The notes under the pieces are model-generated. The model searched no databases, had not been told where the DNA came from, and was given only the letters and a program-made list of their open reading frames with translations. A stretch of DNA of 64,000 bases, taken from positions 1 through 64,000 of the forward strand of contig NZ_BOOJ01000069.1 in the NCBI RefSeq assembly GCF_016863175.1. Reading direction: 5' to 3'. A program made the position numbers and the translations under genes. This stretch comes from Paraplanobispora siamensis. GTDB lineage: Bacteria; Actinomycetota; Actinomycetes; Streptosporangiales; Streptosporangiaceae. Positions 34,936 to 42,804 of this stretch are shown here, piece after piece (position 1 is the stretch's first letter; each line of letters begins with the position of its first letter).

Positions 34936-35316
34936 TCAGGCGGTCGTCCTGACCAGGCGGGTCATCAGGTGTTCCAGCTCGGCATCGGGGGCGTCGGTGA
35001 GGCCGGCGTGGACCGGGCCGGCCTGCACGATCGTGCTGCGCGGCGCGGTCAGCCAGCGGAACCGGCTGCCGAGCGGCTCCGCGGACAGGGGGCCCGTCTC
35101 GCCGGCGCAGGAGATCGGATAGACGCCGAGCGCGTGCCGTACCCCGTCGAGGTCCACGTTGGCGTCGAGCGCGCGCAGCCGCGCCTCGTCCAGCTCCACC
35201 TTGGCGCACAGGTAGTCGCGCGGCTGGCAGTAGAGCAGGATGCCCGCGTTGATCAGCTCGCCCCGCTCGACGCGGGGGATGACCCGGATGACGGCGTACT
35301 CGTAGACGTCTTTCAT
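34936..35316 (-). CDS. DUF3037 domain protein, partner of HipA-like kinase
   Basis: A 126-residue protein recognised as DUF3037 from KDVYEYAVIRVIPRVERGELINAGILLYC at the N-terminus and the LDEARLRAL segment. The ATG at 35316 overlaps the end of the kinase gene by 4 nt, so the two are translationally coupled. DUF3037 proteins are repeatedly found beside HipA-like kinases; the biochemical role is not established, and an antitoxin-like or substrate-adaptor role is a guess. The longer frame to 35496 is antisense-like sequence in the kinase gene and is rejected. Confidence 0.8.
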   Translation of the reverse strand: MKDVYEYAVIRVIPRVERGELINAGILLYCQPRDYLCAKVELDEARLRALDANVDLDGVRHALGVYPISCAGETGPLSAEPLGSRFRWLTAPRSTIVQAGPVHAGLTDAPDAELEHLMTRLVRTTA

Positions 35317-36131
35317 CGGATGCCCTTCCAGAACGCGCCGACCGAGCCGGACCTCTTGTCCTCGCGCGGGGCGGGGGTCCCCGTTCCCGGCTCCGGCCGC
35401 CACTCCCGCGGCCCGTGCGCGCGGGCGAGCAGGTGCTCGGTGTAGGCCCGCCGTACGGCCTGCGCGTCGTCGAACCCCGGCTCGTCGGCCAGCCACTCGT
35501 CCGGCACCTCGGCCACCACCGCGTCGAGGAGCCCGGGGGTGATCCGCTCGCTCAGCTCGGCGTCGGCCTCCTCCATCGCGGTGGCGAAGGGCGCCAGGAC
35601 GTGGTCGCCCGCGTCGAAGCCGCGCTGCGGGTCGGCGGTGCGCCAGTTATGGTGGAACCACAGCGCGGCGCCGTGGTCGATCAGCCAGACGTCGCCGTGC
35701 CAGAGCAGCAGATTGGGGTTGCGCCAGCTGCGGTCGACGTTGTGGATCAGCGCGTCGAACCAGAGCAGCCGGGAGGCGAAGACCGGGTCCGGCGGCCAGG
35801 CCAGCGGCTCGAACCCCAGGGCGCCGGGCAGGAAGTCGACGGCGAGGTTGCGTCCGGCGCTGGCCTTGAGCAGGTCCTGGATCTCCTCGTCGGGCTCGCG
35901 GGCGCCGAGCTGCGGATCGACGTCGATCACCTTCAGCTCGGGGGTGCGCAGGCCGAGCCGCCTGGCCAGCTCGGCGCAGATGACCTCGGCGACCAGCACC
36001 CGGGGGCCCTGTCCGGCCCCCCGGAACTTCACGGCGTAGGTGCCGAGGTCGTCGGCCTCCATCACCCCGGGCAGCGACCCGCCCTCACGCAGCGGCGTGA
36101 CGTAGCGGGTCGCCGTGATCTCTTCCAGCAC
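35313..36131 (-). CDS. HipA-like kinase domain protein
   Basis: A 272-residue protein with a reduced HipA/PI4K-like kinase fold. Visible elements are an ATP-binding Lys (TYAVKFRG, Lys35), the catalytic-loop region LIHNVDRSWRNPNLLL (Asp133, Asn140), and the metal-binding Asp152 in WLIDHGAALWFHH. It lacks the N-terminal subdomain of full HipA (about 440 residues). Classical HipA phosphorylates glutamyl-tRNA synthetase and causes persistence; here there is no HipB-type helix-turn-helix antitoxin, and the partner is DUF3037 instead. Catalytic residues look intact. The substrate and any toxicity are unknown. Confidence 0.82.
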   Translation of the reverse strand: MLEEITATRYVTPLREGGSLPGVMEADDLGTYAVKFRGAGQGPRVLVAEVICAELARRLGLRTPELKVIDVDPQLGAREPDEEIQDLLKASAGRNLAVDFLPGALGFEPLAWPPDPVFASRLLWFDALIHNVDRSWRNPNLLLWHGDVWLIDHGAALWFHHNWRTADPQRGFDAGDHVLAPFATAMEEADAELSERITPGLLDAVVAEVPDEWLADEPGFDDAQAVRRAYTEHLLARAHGPREWRPEPGTGTPAPREDKRSGSVGAFWKGIR

Positions 36132-36166
36132 CCGGCCAGGCTATCGGCTCACCCGGGTGCGGCCCG

Positions 36167-36583
36167 TCAGCCGGCGCCGACGCGGCGGGCCTCCCGTTCC
36201 AGGTTGTCCAGGAGCCGCTCCAGCACGGCGTCGTGCTGCCGGCGGATCAGCACCGGCCACAGCAGCCGGAACAGCCCCGTGGTGCGCCCCTTGATCTCGT
36301 GCCGGACGAGGGTGCCGCCCTCGACGGGGTGGAGCGTGAACCCGTGTCCGCCGGTCATCTCCTTGGTGTCGAACCAGAGCCGGCGGCAGGGTTCGACGGC
36401 GCCGACGCGGTAGCGCATCGGGTCGTGCTCGACGGGGGCGCCGGGCCGGACGCCCTCGGGGAGGCGGAAGCGGCCCTTCTCCTGCGGCCAGAGCGGGTCT
36501 CCCGGGCCGCCGATGTTCATGAGCAGCTCCCAGACCTGCTCGGGGGACGCGGGGACGACGCGTTCGTGCACGTTGTAGACCAC
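36167..36583 (-). CDS. SRPBCC (polyketide cyclase/START-like) family protein
   Basis: A 138-residue helix-grip protein: VVYNVHERVVPASPEQVWELLMNIGG, then RLWFDTKEMTGGHGFTLHPVEGGTLVRHEIKGRTTG, ending in a long amphipathic helix with RRQHDAVLERLLDNLEREARR. Such proteins bind hydrophobic ligands. The GTG at 36583 has GGAGGTGG upstream, and that Shine-Dalgarno overlaps the first of three operator palindromes. It is divergent from a TetR gene, which presumably represses it. The longer frame to 36670 runs through the operators and is rejected. Confidence 0.82.
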   Translation of the reverse strand: MVYNVHERVVPASPEQVWELLMNIGGPGDPLWPQEKGRFRLPEGVRPGAPVEHDPMRYRVGAVEPCRRLWFDTKEMTGGHGFTLHPVEGGTLVRHEIKGRTTGLFRLLWPVLIRRQHDAVLERLLDNLEREARRVGAG

Positions 36584-36592
36584 GGGCCACCT

Positions 36593-36672
36593 CCATACGG
36601 TTGCGTATGGTCTGACTATACGCCTGCGTATGGAGGGGTCGCCGATCGGCCCGGCCATACGCCCGCGCATGG
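36593..36672. promoter_or_regulatory. Three 18-bp operators for the divergent TetR
   Basis: Imperfect palindromes of consensus CCATACGCnnGCGTATGG lie at 36593-36610 (CCATACGGTTGCGTATGG), 36616-36633 (CTATACGCCTGCGTATGG) and 36655-36672 (CCATACGCCCGCGCATGG). They fill the short gap between the SRPBCC and TetR starts, so bound repressor would block both genes. Confidence 0.82.
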
Positions 36673-36684
36673 AAGACTGACCAG

Positions 36685-37251
36685 GTGGGACGGTTGAGCG
36701 CGGAGGACTGGGCGGGCGCGGCGCTGGAGGCGCTGGCCGAGGGCGGCCTGGCGGCCGTCGCGGTGGAGCCGGTGGCGGTACGGCTCGGCGCCACCAAGGG
36801 GAGCTTCTACTGGCACTTCGCCAACCGCCGGGCGCTGGTCGAGGCCGCGCTCGCCCGCTGGGAGGCCGGGACCGAGGAGATCATCGCCGGGCTGCTGGAG
36901 ATCCCCGACCCGGTCCTGCGCATGCGCACGCTGCTGGAGCAGGCCTTCGGCGACCCGGTGGACGCCAGGATCGCCTTCCAGCTGATCAGCGCGGCCGACG
37001 ACCCGCTCGCCGCCGAGACGGCCCGCCGGGTGAGCACGCGGCGGCTGGAGTTCATGGCGGCGTCGCTGGAGGAGGCCGGGCAGCAGCCCGGCCTCGCCCG
37101 GGGCCGCGCCGTCGCGGGCTACAGCGTCTATCTCGGGATGGCCGCGCTGCACAGGGTCGGCGCCGTCGCCGAGCCCATCGGCGCCTTCATGGACCTGGCC
37201 CTGGCCGAGATGGGGCTCGCCGGCCGCCAGGACACGGGCGGCGCACCCTAA
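36685..37251 (+). CDS. TetR family regulator
   Basis: A 188-residue regulator with a standard helix-turn-helix (VAVEPVAVRLGATKGSFYWHFANRRALVEAALARWE, about 23-60). The GTG start lies 12 bp beyond the third operator, implying autoregulation. The gene is divergent from the SRPBCC gene. Its stop overlaps the stop of the convergent LLM oxidoreductase (CTAA shared), so the two are tail to tail with no room for a separate terminator. The ligand is unknown; a hydrophobic compound would fit the neighbour. Confidence 0.86.
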   Translation: MGRLSAEDWAGAALEALAEGGLAAVAVEPVAVRLGATKGSFYWHFANRRALVEAALARWEAGTEEIIAGLLEIPDPVLRMRTLLEQAFGDPVDARIAFQLISAADDPLAAETARRVSTRRLEFMAASLEEAGQQPGLARGRAVAGYSVYLGMAALHRVGAVAEPIGAFMDLALAEMGLAGRQDTGGAP

Positions 37252-38138
37252 CGGTCGAGCTTCGCGATGACCTCCTCGGCGAAGCGTTCGAGGGTGGCGG
37301 TCTTGAGCGCCAGGGTGGCCTTGCCGTACCGCTCCTTCTCCTGCGGCGTGGCCAGCCACCAGGGGGCGGCCATCGTCCCGGTGACGCCCTTGTCGGCGAA
37401 GCGGCGGTAGGTGTCGGCGTCGGGCATGACGGCGAGCGGGGCGATGATCTCCAGGGCGTCCTGCGGCCTGCCGTACTCCTGCAGATAGCGCCGCAGGTCG
37501 GCGAGGACCGCGTCGAGCTGCTCCTCGGTGTAGATGCGGTTGCCGATCCAGCCGTCGCCCAGCCGGGCCGCGCGGCGCAGCGCCGCCTCGCTGTCGCCGC
37601 CGACGAAGAACGGCACGGGGGCGGCGGGCACAGGGCAGATCGACAGCGGGCCGAAGTCGAAGTGCGTGCCGTGGTGCTCGACCGTGCCCCCGGCCCACAG
37701 CCGCCGCAGCGCCGGGATCATCTCGTCCAGCCTCCGGCCGCGGGTGTGGAAGTCCTGGCCGGTCTGGAGGAACTCCTCCTTGCACCAGCCGACCCCGACC
37801 CCGAAGGTGACCCGGTCCCCGGACAGGACCGCGGCCGTCGAGACCTGCTTGGCGACGGTGAACAGGTCGCGGGCCGGGGCGATGTAGACGTTGGGCGCGA
37901 AGCGCAGGGTCGAGGTGACCGCCGCCATCGCGCCGATCGTCACCCACACGTCCGGCCAGTGCGTGTCGGCGTTCCAGCGGGGGGCGCCGGTGTCGGAGTA
38001 GGGGTAGGGGGAGTCGAAGTCGGCGTAGAAGATGTGGTCCGACAACGTGAGCGTGTGGATGCCGCACCGCTCCGCCACCCTGGCCAGCTCCGTGAACTGG
38101 TCGGTCGGAACGAAGGACGCCCCTAGCCAGAACTGCAC
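37248..38138 (-). CDS. LLM class oxidoreductase, probably F420-dependent
   Basis: A 296-residue luciferase-like TIM-barrel protein: TLTLSDHIFYADF, RFAPNVYIAPARDLFTVAKQVSTAAVLSGDRVTFGVGVGWCKEEF, and VPFFVGGDSEAALRRAARLGDGWIG. This is the architecture of actinobacterial F420-type reductases and monooxygenases. It is third in a minus-strand unit (hydrolase, larger LLM, this gene), with 13 bp to the gene before it. Together the trio could open and hydrolyse a cyclic ketone or ester; that is inference. The cofactor choice cannot be read from sequence with certainty. Confidence 0.86.
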   Translation of the reverse strand: MQFWLGASFVPTDQFTELARVAERCGIHTLTLSDHIFYADFDSPYPYSDTGAPRWNADTHWPDVWVTIGAMAAVTSTLRFAPNVYIAPARDLFTVAKQVSTAAVLSGDRVTFGVGVGWCKEEFLQTGQDFHTRGRRLDEMIPALRRLWAGGTVEHHGTHFDFGPLSICPVPAAPVPFFVGGDSEAALRRAARLGDGWIGNRIYTEEQLDAVLADLRRYLQEYGRPQDALEIIAPLAVMPDADTYRRFADKGVTGTMAAPWWLATPQEKERYGKATLALKTATLERFAEEVIAKLDR

Positions 38139-38151
38139 AGATCCTCCGGGG

Positions 38152-39402
38152 TCAGTCGGCGAACTCGGGGATGACCTTGGTGGCGAACAGCTCCAGGTTG
38201 CGCTTGACGGTGTCGAGCGGGAGCACGCCCTGCTGGCCCTGCATGAACAGGCCGAACCACTCCAGGTCGGGCATGCGGTCGAGCATGCGCTGGATGCCGC
38301 GCTTGACGTCGTCGGGACCGCCCAGCAGGGCCATCTCGACCTCGTTCATGCGCTTGAAGTCGCCCTTCTCCGGGCTGATCGGCTTGTGCTTGTCGTCCTC
38401 CTGCTTGCGCAGGACCTCCAGATAGCCGAACGGGCCGAAGAAGGCGGCGAAGTCCTTCTGCATGCCCTTGCCGTAGGTGGCGATGGCCTCCTCACGGGTG
38501 TCGGCCATGCCGACGATCTTGAGGATGCCGGTGTGCTCGCCCAGCTTGTAGTTCCGGCCGCACTTGGCCGACTCCTCCTGGTAGAGCCGGGCCTTGGCGG
38601 CGTGCTCGTCCGGGTTCGGGGTGAACATCCAGGGCAGGATGTCCTCCTGGGCGGCGCGGATCACCGAGCGGTCGGAGATGGTGAACGGCTGCCACAGCTC
38701 CGGGTAGGGGTTCTGGTACGGCTTGGGCCCGACGGAGACGGCGTGGATGCGGCCCTGCTCGTCCACCTCGCCGGGGGCGCCGAACTTCTTCGTCCACTCC
38801 AGCGCCGGCCAGCCCTCGATCCCCTCGTACGGCGAGGGCACCTCGTAGTCCAGCACGTCCGACTTGTAGCGCAGGGTGTCCTGGGTCCACGCCATCTTCA
38901 TGATCTTCAGCACCTCGCCGAAGACATCGAAGTTGCGGGTGTCGGAGGCCGAGCCGTCGGAGCGGGCGGCGGCGGCGTGCCAGCGCTGGCCCAGCACGTT
39001 CATCCACCGGTTCTGGTAGCCGCGGGCCACGCCCAGGCGGAGCCGTCCCCTGCTGAAGTGGTCCAGCAGCGCCACGTCCTCGGCGGCGCGGATCGGGTCC
39101 CAGGCAGGCAGCACGATGCCCAGCGGCGCCAGCAGGATGCGCTCGGTCCTGGCGGCCAGGTCGGTCAGGAACATCAGCGGGTTCACCGAGAACTCGAAGC
39201 CCTCGGAGTGGAAGTGGTGCTCGGTCATCATGAGCGCGTCGAAGCCGATCTGGTCGGCGTGCACCGCGATCTCGCGCACCTCGTGCAGCAGCGCCTGGTA
39301 GGACTCGACGTCACGCCCGATCGGCCGCCTGGCGACGGCGTTGTCCTCCTGGGAGTATCCGGAGCCGGGAATCTGCGGGTTGAGGAATATCGAGAACTTC
39401 AC
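38152..39402 (-). CDS. LLM class flavin-dependent oxidoreductase
   Basis: A 416-residue bacterial luciferase-type protein (N-terminus VKFSIFLNPQIPG; DALMMTEHHFHSEGF; TERILLAPLGIVLPAWDPIRAAEDVALLDHFSRGRLRLGVARGY). Length and the EHHF motif place it with FMN-type luciferase-like monooxygenases, unlike the shorter F420-type neighbour. The GTG at 39402 has AAGGAG upstream, and its start overlaps the hydrolase stop as GTGA, so expression is coupled. An antisense-inflated frame to 40296 is rejected. Probably a two-component monooxygenase needing a reductase not present in the window. Confidence 0.87.
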   Translation of the reverse strand: MKFSIFLNPQIPGSGYSQEDNAVARRPIGRDVESYQALLHEVREIAVHADQIGFDALMMTEHHFHSEGFEFSVNPLMFLTDLAARTERILLAPLGIVLPAWDPIRAAEDVALLDHFSRGRLRLGVARGYQNRWMNVLGQRWHAAAARSDGSASDTRNFDVFGEVLKIMKMAWTQDTLRYKSDVLDYEVPSPYEGIEGWPALEWTKKFGAPGEVDEQGRIHAVSVGPKPYQNPYPELWQPFTISDRSVIRAAQEDILPWMFTPNPDEHAAKARLYQEESAKCGRNYKLGEHTGILKIVGMADTREEAIATYGKGMQKDFAAFFGPFGYLEVLRKQEDDKHKPISPEKGDFKRMNEVEMALLGGPDDVKRGIQRMLDRMPDLEWFGLFMQGQQGVLPLDTVKRNLELFATKVIPEFAD

Positions 39403-40193
39403 GACGACAGACTCCTTAGCCAGTTGGTGACGACGAGGAGAAACTCCCCGGGACGTTCCTCGTGCAGCCGGTGGCTGCTGCCCTCCCAGACGACGACCTT
39501 GGAGCGGGGGTCCTTGAGCAGACCCGCCTCCCACGCCGCCTGGGCCGGATCGAACCAGAAGGCCAGCACCGGGCAGGCCCTGCGGGACAGGTAGGCGTCG
39601 GAGTTGTGGCGGACGCCGAGCGCGTCCTGCCCGCCGAACATCGCCTCGAACGCCTGCAGCAGCACGTGCGGGGGAGTGGCGAGGATCCGCCGCCGGTGCC
39701 ACTCGCGCAGCCACGGCGGGGTCGCCGGGTTCGAGGTCCACCGGTCGTTGGCCAGGGACATCGCCAGCGTGTCCTCGCGCATCCGCTCGATCATCGAGGG
39801 GAAGGCGTCGGCCACCGGGCCCGCGAAGCCGTACCCGGGATCGACCGCGACCACCGCCTCGACCAGCGAGGGATGCTCCACCGCCAGGTGGGAGACGATC
39901 TGGCCGCCCATCGAGTGGCCGACGGCGACGCACGAGCCGACCCCCAGCCGGGCGCAGAGGCGGGCGAGGTCGTCGGCCATCGCGCGGGGGGTGTTGCCGG
40001 TCTCCGGGGCGGAGGAGTAGCCGTGCCCGCGCATGTCGACGGCGATCACGCGGTGCCTGTCGGCCAGGGCCGGGATGTGGTGGACCCACTCGTGGGAGTC
40101 CGACCCCAGGCCGTGGACGAGCAGCAGCGTCGTGTCCCCCGCACCGTCGTCGGTGTGGAACAGCCGTACGTCGCCTAAGTCCGTGAACGCCAT
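39399..40193 (-). CDS. Alpha/beta hydrolase, first gene of the LLM operon
   Basis: A 264-residue soluble hydrolase: HGLGSDSHEW oxyanion region, nucleophile Ser94 in VGHSMGGQ, a late Asp in AFWFDPAQ, and His in EGSSHRLHEERP. Such enzymes open lactones, esters or beta-diketones. Its gene leads the minus-strand operon with two LLM oxidoreductases, which suggests hydrolysis of an oxidised cyclic product (for example a Baeyer-Villiger lactone); the substrate is inference. It starts 122 bp from an operator of the window-wide ACCAAGC family. Confidence 0.85.
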   Translation of the reverse strand: MAFTDLGDVRLFHTDDGAGDTTLLLVHGLGSDSHEWVHHIPALADRHRVIAVDMRGHGYSSAPETGNTPRAMADDLARLCARLGVGSCVAVGHSMGGQIVSHLAVEHPSLVEAVVAVDPGYGFAGPVADAFPSMIERMREDTLAMSLANDRWTSNPATPPWLREWHRRRILATPPHVLLQAFEAMFGGQDALGVRHNSDAYLSRRACPVLAFWFDPAQAAWEAGLLKDPRSKVVVWEGSSHRLHEERPGEFLLVVTNWLRSLSS

Positions 40194-40314
40194 GAGCGCC
40201 TTCCGTGAGGGTCGCCGTGTCCCTGGCAGCCCGGGGCCGTGCGTCGCGGTCGTCTCGTCCTCGGCGTCTCGGCCTCGTCTCCCGCGACGTCAGCAAGCTA
40301 CCCTAGGAATGATA

Positions 40315-40332
40315 ACCGAGCAATCGCTTGGT
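40315..40332. promoter_or_regulatory. ACCWAGC-family operator, site A
   Basis: ACCGAGCAATCGCTTGGT, an 18-bp near-palindrome between the hydrolase/LLM operon (minus) and the next LLM gene (plus). It matches the consensus ACCWAGCRNNYGCTWGGT with one change. Four similar sites occur elsewhere in the window. Confidence 0.72.
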
Positions 40333-40383
40333 TCACCAAGGATCCGTCCGGCGGGGCGGAACGGACGAGAACCGGAGGCCGCC

Positions 40384-41211
40384 ATGCGCCTGGGTGTCAC
40401 GATGTTCGCCACCGACACGGCGATGCCGGTCGCCGACCTGGCCAGGGCCGCCGAGGAGCGCGGGTTCGCCTCCCTCTACCTGCCCGAGCACACCCACATC
40501 CCCGTCTCGCGCCGCACGCCCCCCGCCGGCGGCCAGGACACGCTTCCAGAGGAGTACCGGCGCACGCTCGACCCGCTGGTGGCCCTGGCCGCCGCCGCCG
40601 CCGTGACCGGGCGGATCTCCCTGGGCACCGGCATCATGCTCGTCGCCCAGCGCGAGCCCATCGTGACCGCCAAGGCCGTGGCCACCCTCGACCACGTCTC
40701 CGGCGGGCGGGTGGTGCTGGGCATCGGGTTCGGCTGGAACGTGGAGGAGATCGAGGACCACGGCGTGCCGTACGGCTCCCGCAGGGACGTCGCGCGCGAG
40801 CACATGCTGGCGATGAAGGAGCTGTGGAGCCGGGAGGAGGCGGGCTTCGAGGGGCGCCACGTGCGCTTCGAGCCCTCCTGGTCCTGGCCCAAGCCGGTCT
40901 CCGGGCCGCCGGTCTACGTCGGCGGCGCGGCCGGGCCCAAGCTCTTCGCCCACGTCGCCGAGTACGCCGACGGCTGGATGCCGATCGGCGGCAGGGGGGT
41001 GCGGGCGGCGCTCCCGGCCCTGCGCGAGGCGTGCGAGAAGGCGGAGCGCCCGATGGCGAAGGTGATCCCGTTCGGCACGCTGCCGAGTCGGGAGAAGCTC
41101 GCCTACTACGCGGAGAACGGCATCGAGGAGGTCGTGCTGAGCCTGCCCAGCGCTCCGGCGGACCGGGTGCTCCCCGTGCTCGACGACTACGCCGGGTTCA
41201 TCACGTTATAG
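40384..41211 (+). CDS. LLM class F420-dependent oxidoreductase
   Basis: A 275-residue luciferase-like barrel protein: MRLGVTMFATDTAMPVADLARAAEERGFASLYLPEHTH, then GRISLGTGIMLVAQREPIVTAKAVATLDHVSGGRVVLGIGFGWNVEE and PVYVGGAAGPKLFAHVAEYADGWMP. This is the standard signature of the short F420-type family. The ATG at 40384 was chosen; upstream in-frame sequence belongs to the divergent promoter. It is divergent from the hydrolase/LLM operon with operator site A between them, so both are probably controlled together. The Ser/Thr kinase gene follows by 9 bp. Confidence 0.87.
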   Translation: MRLGVTMFATDTAMPVADLARAAEERGFASLYLPEHTHIPVSRRTPPAGGQDTLPEEYRRTLDPLVALAAAAAVTGRISLGTGIMLVAQREPIVTAKAVATLDHVSGGRVVLGIGFGWNVEEIEDHGVPYGSRRDVAREHMLAMKELWSREEAGFEGRHVRFEPSWSWPKPVSGPPVYVGGAAGPKLFAHVAEYADGWMPIGGRGVRAALPALREACEKAERPMAKVIPFGTLPSREKLAYYAENGIEEVVLSLPSAPADRVLPVLDDYAGFITL

Positions 41212-41220
41212 TCGGGTCTC

Positions 41221-42696
41221 ATGTCGCGAGCGGCTCCCCTCCAGCCGGAAGACCCCCCGAGGGTCGGCGCGTACCGGCTGGTCGGACGGCTCGGGGCCGG
41301 CGGTCAGGGAGTCGTCTTCCTCGCCGAGCCCGCACAGTCCGCGGAACCCGGCGGGCCCGCCACGGGACCGCCGGTCGCCATCAAGCTGCTGCACGCCCGG
41401 CTGCTGAACGACGAGAAGGTCCGGCGCAGGTTCATGGGCGAGATCGAGGCCGTGCGGCGGGTGGCCCCCTTCTGCACAGCTCAGGTGCTCGACGCGGACC
41501 TGGACGGCGACCGCCCCTACATCGTCAGCGAGTACGTCGACGGGGTCTCGCTGCAGGAGCACATCGCCGCCGAGGGGCCGCGGGCGGACGGCTCGCTGGA
41601 CCGGATCGCGGTCGGCACCGCCACCGCGCTGGCGGCCATCCATCGGGCCGGGGTGGTCCACCGCGACTTCAAGCCGGGCAACGTGCTGCTCGGCATGGAG
41701 GGCCCGAGAGTGATCGACTTCGGCATCTCCCGGATGATGGACGCCGCCGTCACCACCGGGAAGATCCCCTTCGGGACCCCCGCCTACATGTCGCCCGAGC
41801 AGATCAAGGGCGAGTCCGCCGGGCCCCCGGCCGACATGTTCAGCTGGGCGCTGACGGTCGCCTTCGCCGCCACCGGCCGCCACGCCTTCTCCGCCGACTC
41901 CTACCACGCCGTGCTCGCCAGGATCCTGTACGGCACGCCCGACCTGGGGCCGCTCGCCGGCCCGCTGCGGGAGATCGTGATCGACTGCCTGGCCGCGGAG
42001 CCGCAGGATCGCCCGGGGGCCGAGGAGGTGCTGGGCCGGCTGTACGGCCACGGCGGCCGGGCCGTCTCCCGGCCGGTCCCCGTGCTCGCGGCCTCCACGG
42101 CGGAGATGCCCGCGGTCCCCGCCTCCACGGCGGAGATGCCCGCGGTGCGGGACTCCACCGCCGAGATGCCCGCGATCCAGGAGGCCGTGACCAGGGCGAC
42201 GGCGGAGCGCGGGTCCACGGCGGAGATGCCCGCGCTGAGGTTCCTCGTCGCGGAGCTCCCGGCGCTCGCCTCCGTGCCGCGGATCCTCCGGCGGCGGCGG
42301 TGGCGGTGGGTGCTGGCGGTGACGGCCGCCGCGGTCGTGGTCGCGGTGGCGGCGTTCCTGCTGGCCGCGTCCGGCGCTTCCCCGCTGACGGGAACCTGGA
42401 AGGGCGTCGCCGACCACGCGAGCGCCGGACGCGTCTTCCCCGTGGAGATCCGCCTGGCGGACGGAGGGCCGGTCCTGCGCTGGGGCGCCGACCTGCACTG
42501 CGCGGGACGGCTCACGGTGAAGGAGGAGGGCCCGCCTCTCGCGACCACCTACCGTCTCGATCGGGTCACGGGACAGGAGTGCTACCCGGGGACTCTGGTG
42601 CTGTTCCCCCAAGGGGAGGATCGGGTGGCGTTCGAGGTGATCAGGAGTGGTGAGAAGGAGGCGCGATACAGCGGCCGGGCCGTACGGTCTGACTGA
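41221..42696 (+). CDS. Membrane Ser/Thr protein kinase with STAEMPA repeat linker
   Basis: A 491-residue kinase. The catalytic domain (about 17-275) has the Gly loop LGAGGQGVV, Lys55 (VAIKLL), HRDFKPGN (Asp149), DFG at 166-168 and GTPAYMSPEQ. Residues 291-350 form six 10-residue rows, four of which read xSTAEMPAxx (Ser at 292, 302, 312 and 332). A transmembrane helix follows (about 361-384), then an extracellular domain of about 105 residues that looks like a small beta-sandwich (GTWKGVADHASAGR) with two Cys. The repeat supplies evenly spaced Ser/Thr acceptors next to the membrane. It starts 9 bp after the LLM gene. Confidence 0.9.
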   Translation: MSRAAPLQPEDPPRVGAYRLVGRLGAGGQGVVFLAEPAQSAEPGGPATGPPVAIKLLHARLLNDEKVRRRFMGEIEAVRRVAPFCTAQVLDADLDGDRPYIVSEYVDGVSLQEHIAAEGPRADGSLDRIAVGTATALAAIHRAGVVHRDFKPGNVLLGMEGPRVIDFGISRMMDAAVTTGKIPFGTPAYMSPEQIKGESAGPPADMFSWALTVAFAATGRHAFSADSYHAVLARILYGTPDLGPLAGPLREIVIDCLAAEPQDRPGAEEVLGRLYGHGGRAVSRPVPVLAASTAEMPAVPASTAEMPAVRDSTAEMPAIQEAVTRATAERGSTAEMPALRFLVAELPALASVPRILRRRRWRWVLAVTAAAVVVAVAAFLLAASGASPLTGTWKGVADHASAGRVFPVEIRLADGGPVLRWGADLHCAGRLTVKEEGPPLATTYRLDRVTGQECYPGTLVLFPQGEDRVAFEVIRSGEKEARYSGRAVRSD

Positions 42697-42804
42697 TCCA
42701 GATATAACGCAAGTATCACGGTCTGGGATATAAGCATCTGGTTCCCGTTGACGCGCCGCGAGACCTCTTCTTGAGTGGAGGGGTGGGGCGAGGGGAGGCC
42801 CGCG

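Noticed and set aside
39403-40296. N-terminal extension of the 38.2 kb LLM gene
   Set aside because: It reads a shifted frame of the alpha/beta hydrolase gene; the LLM start with AAGGAG is at 39402.
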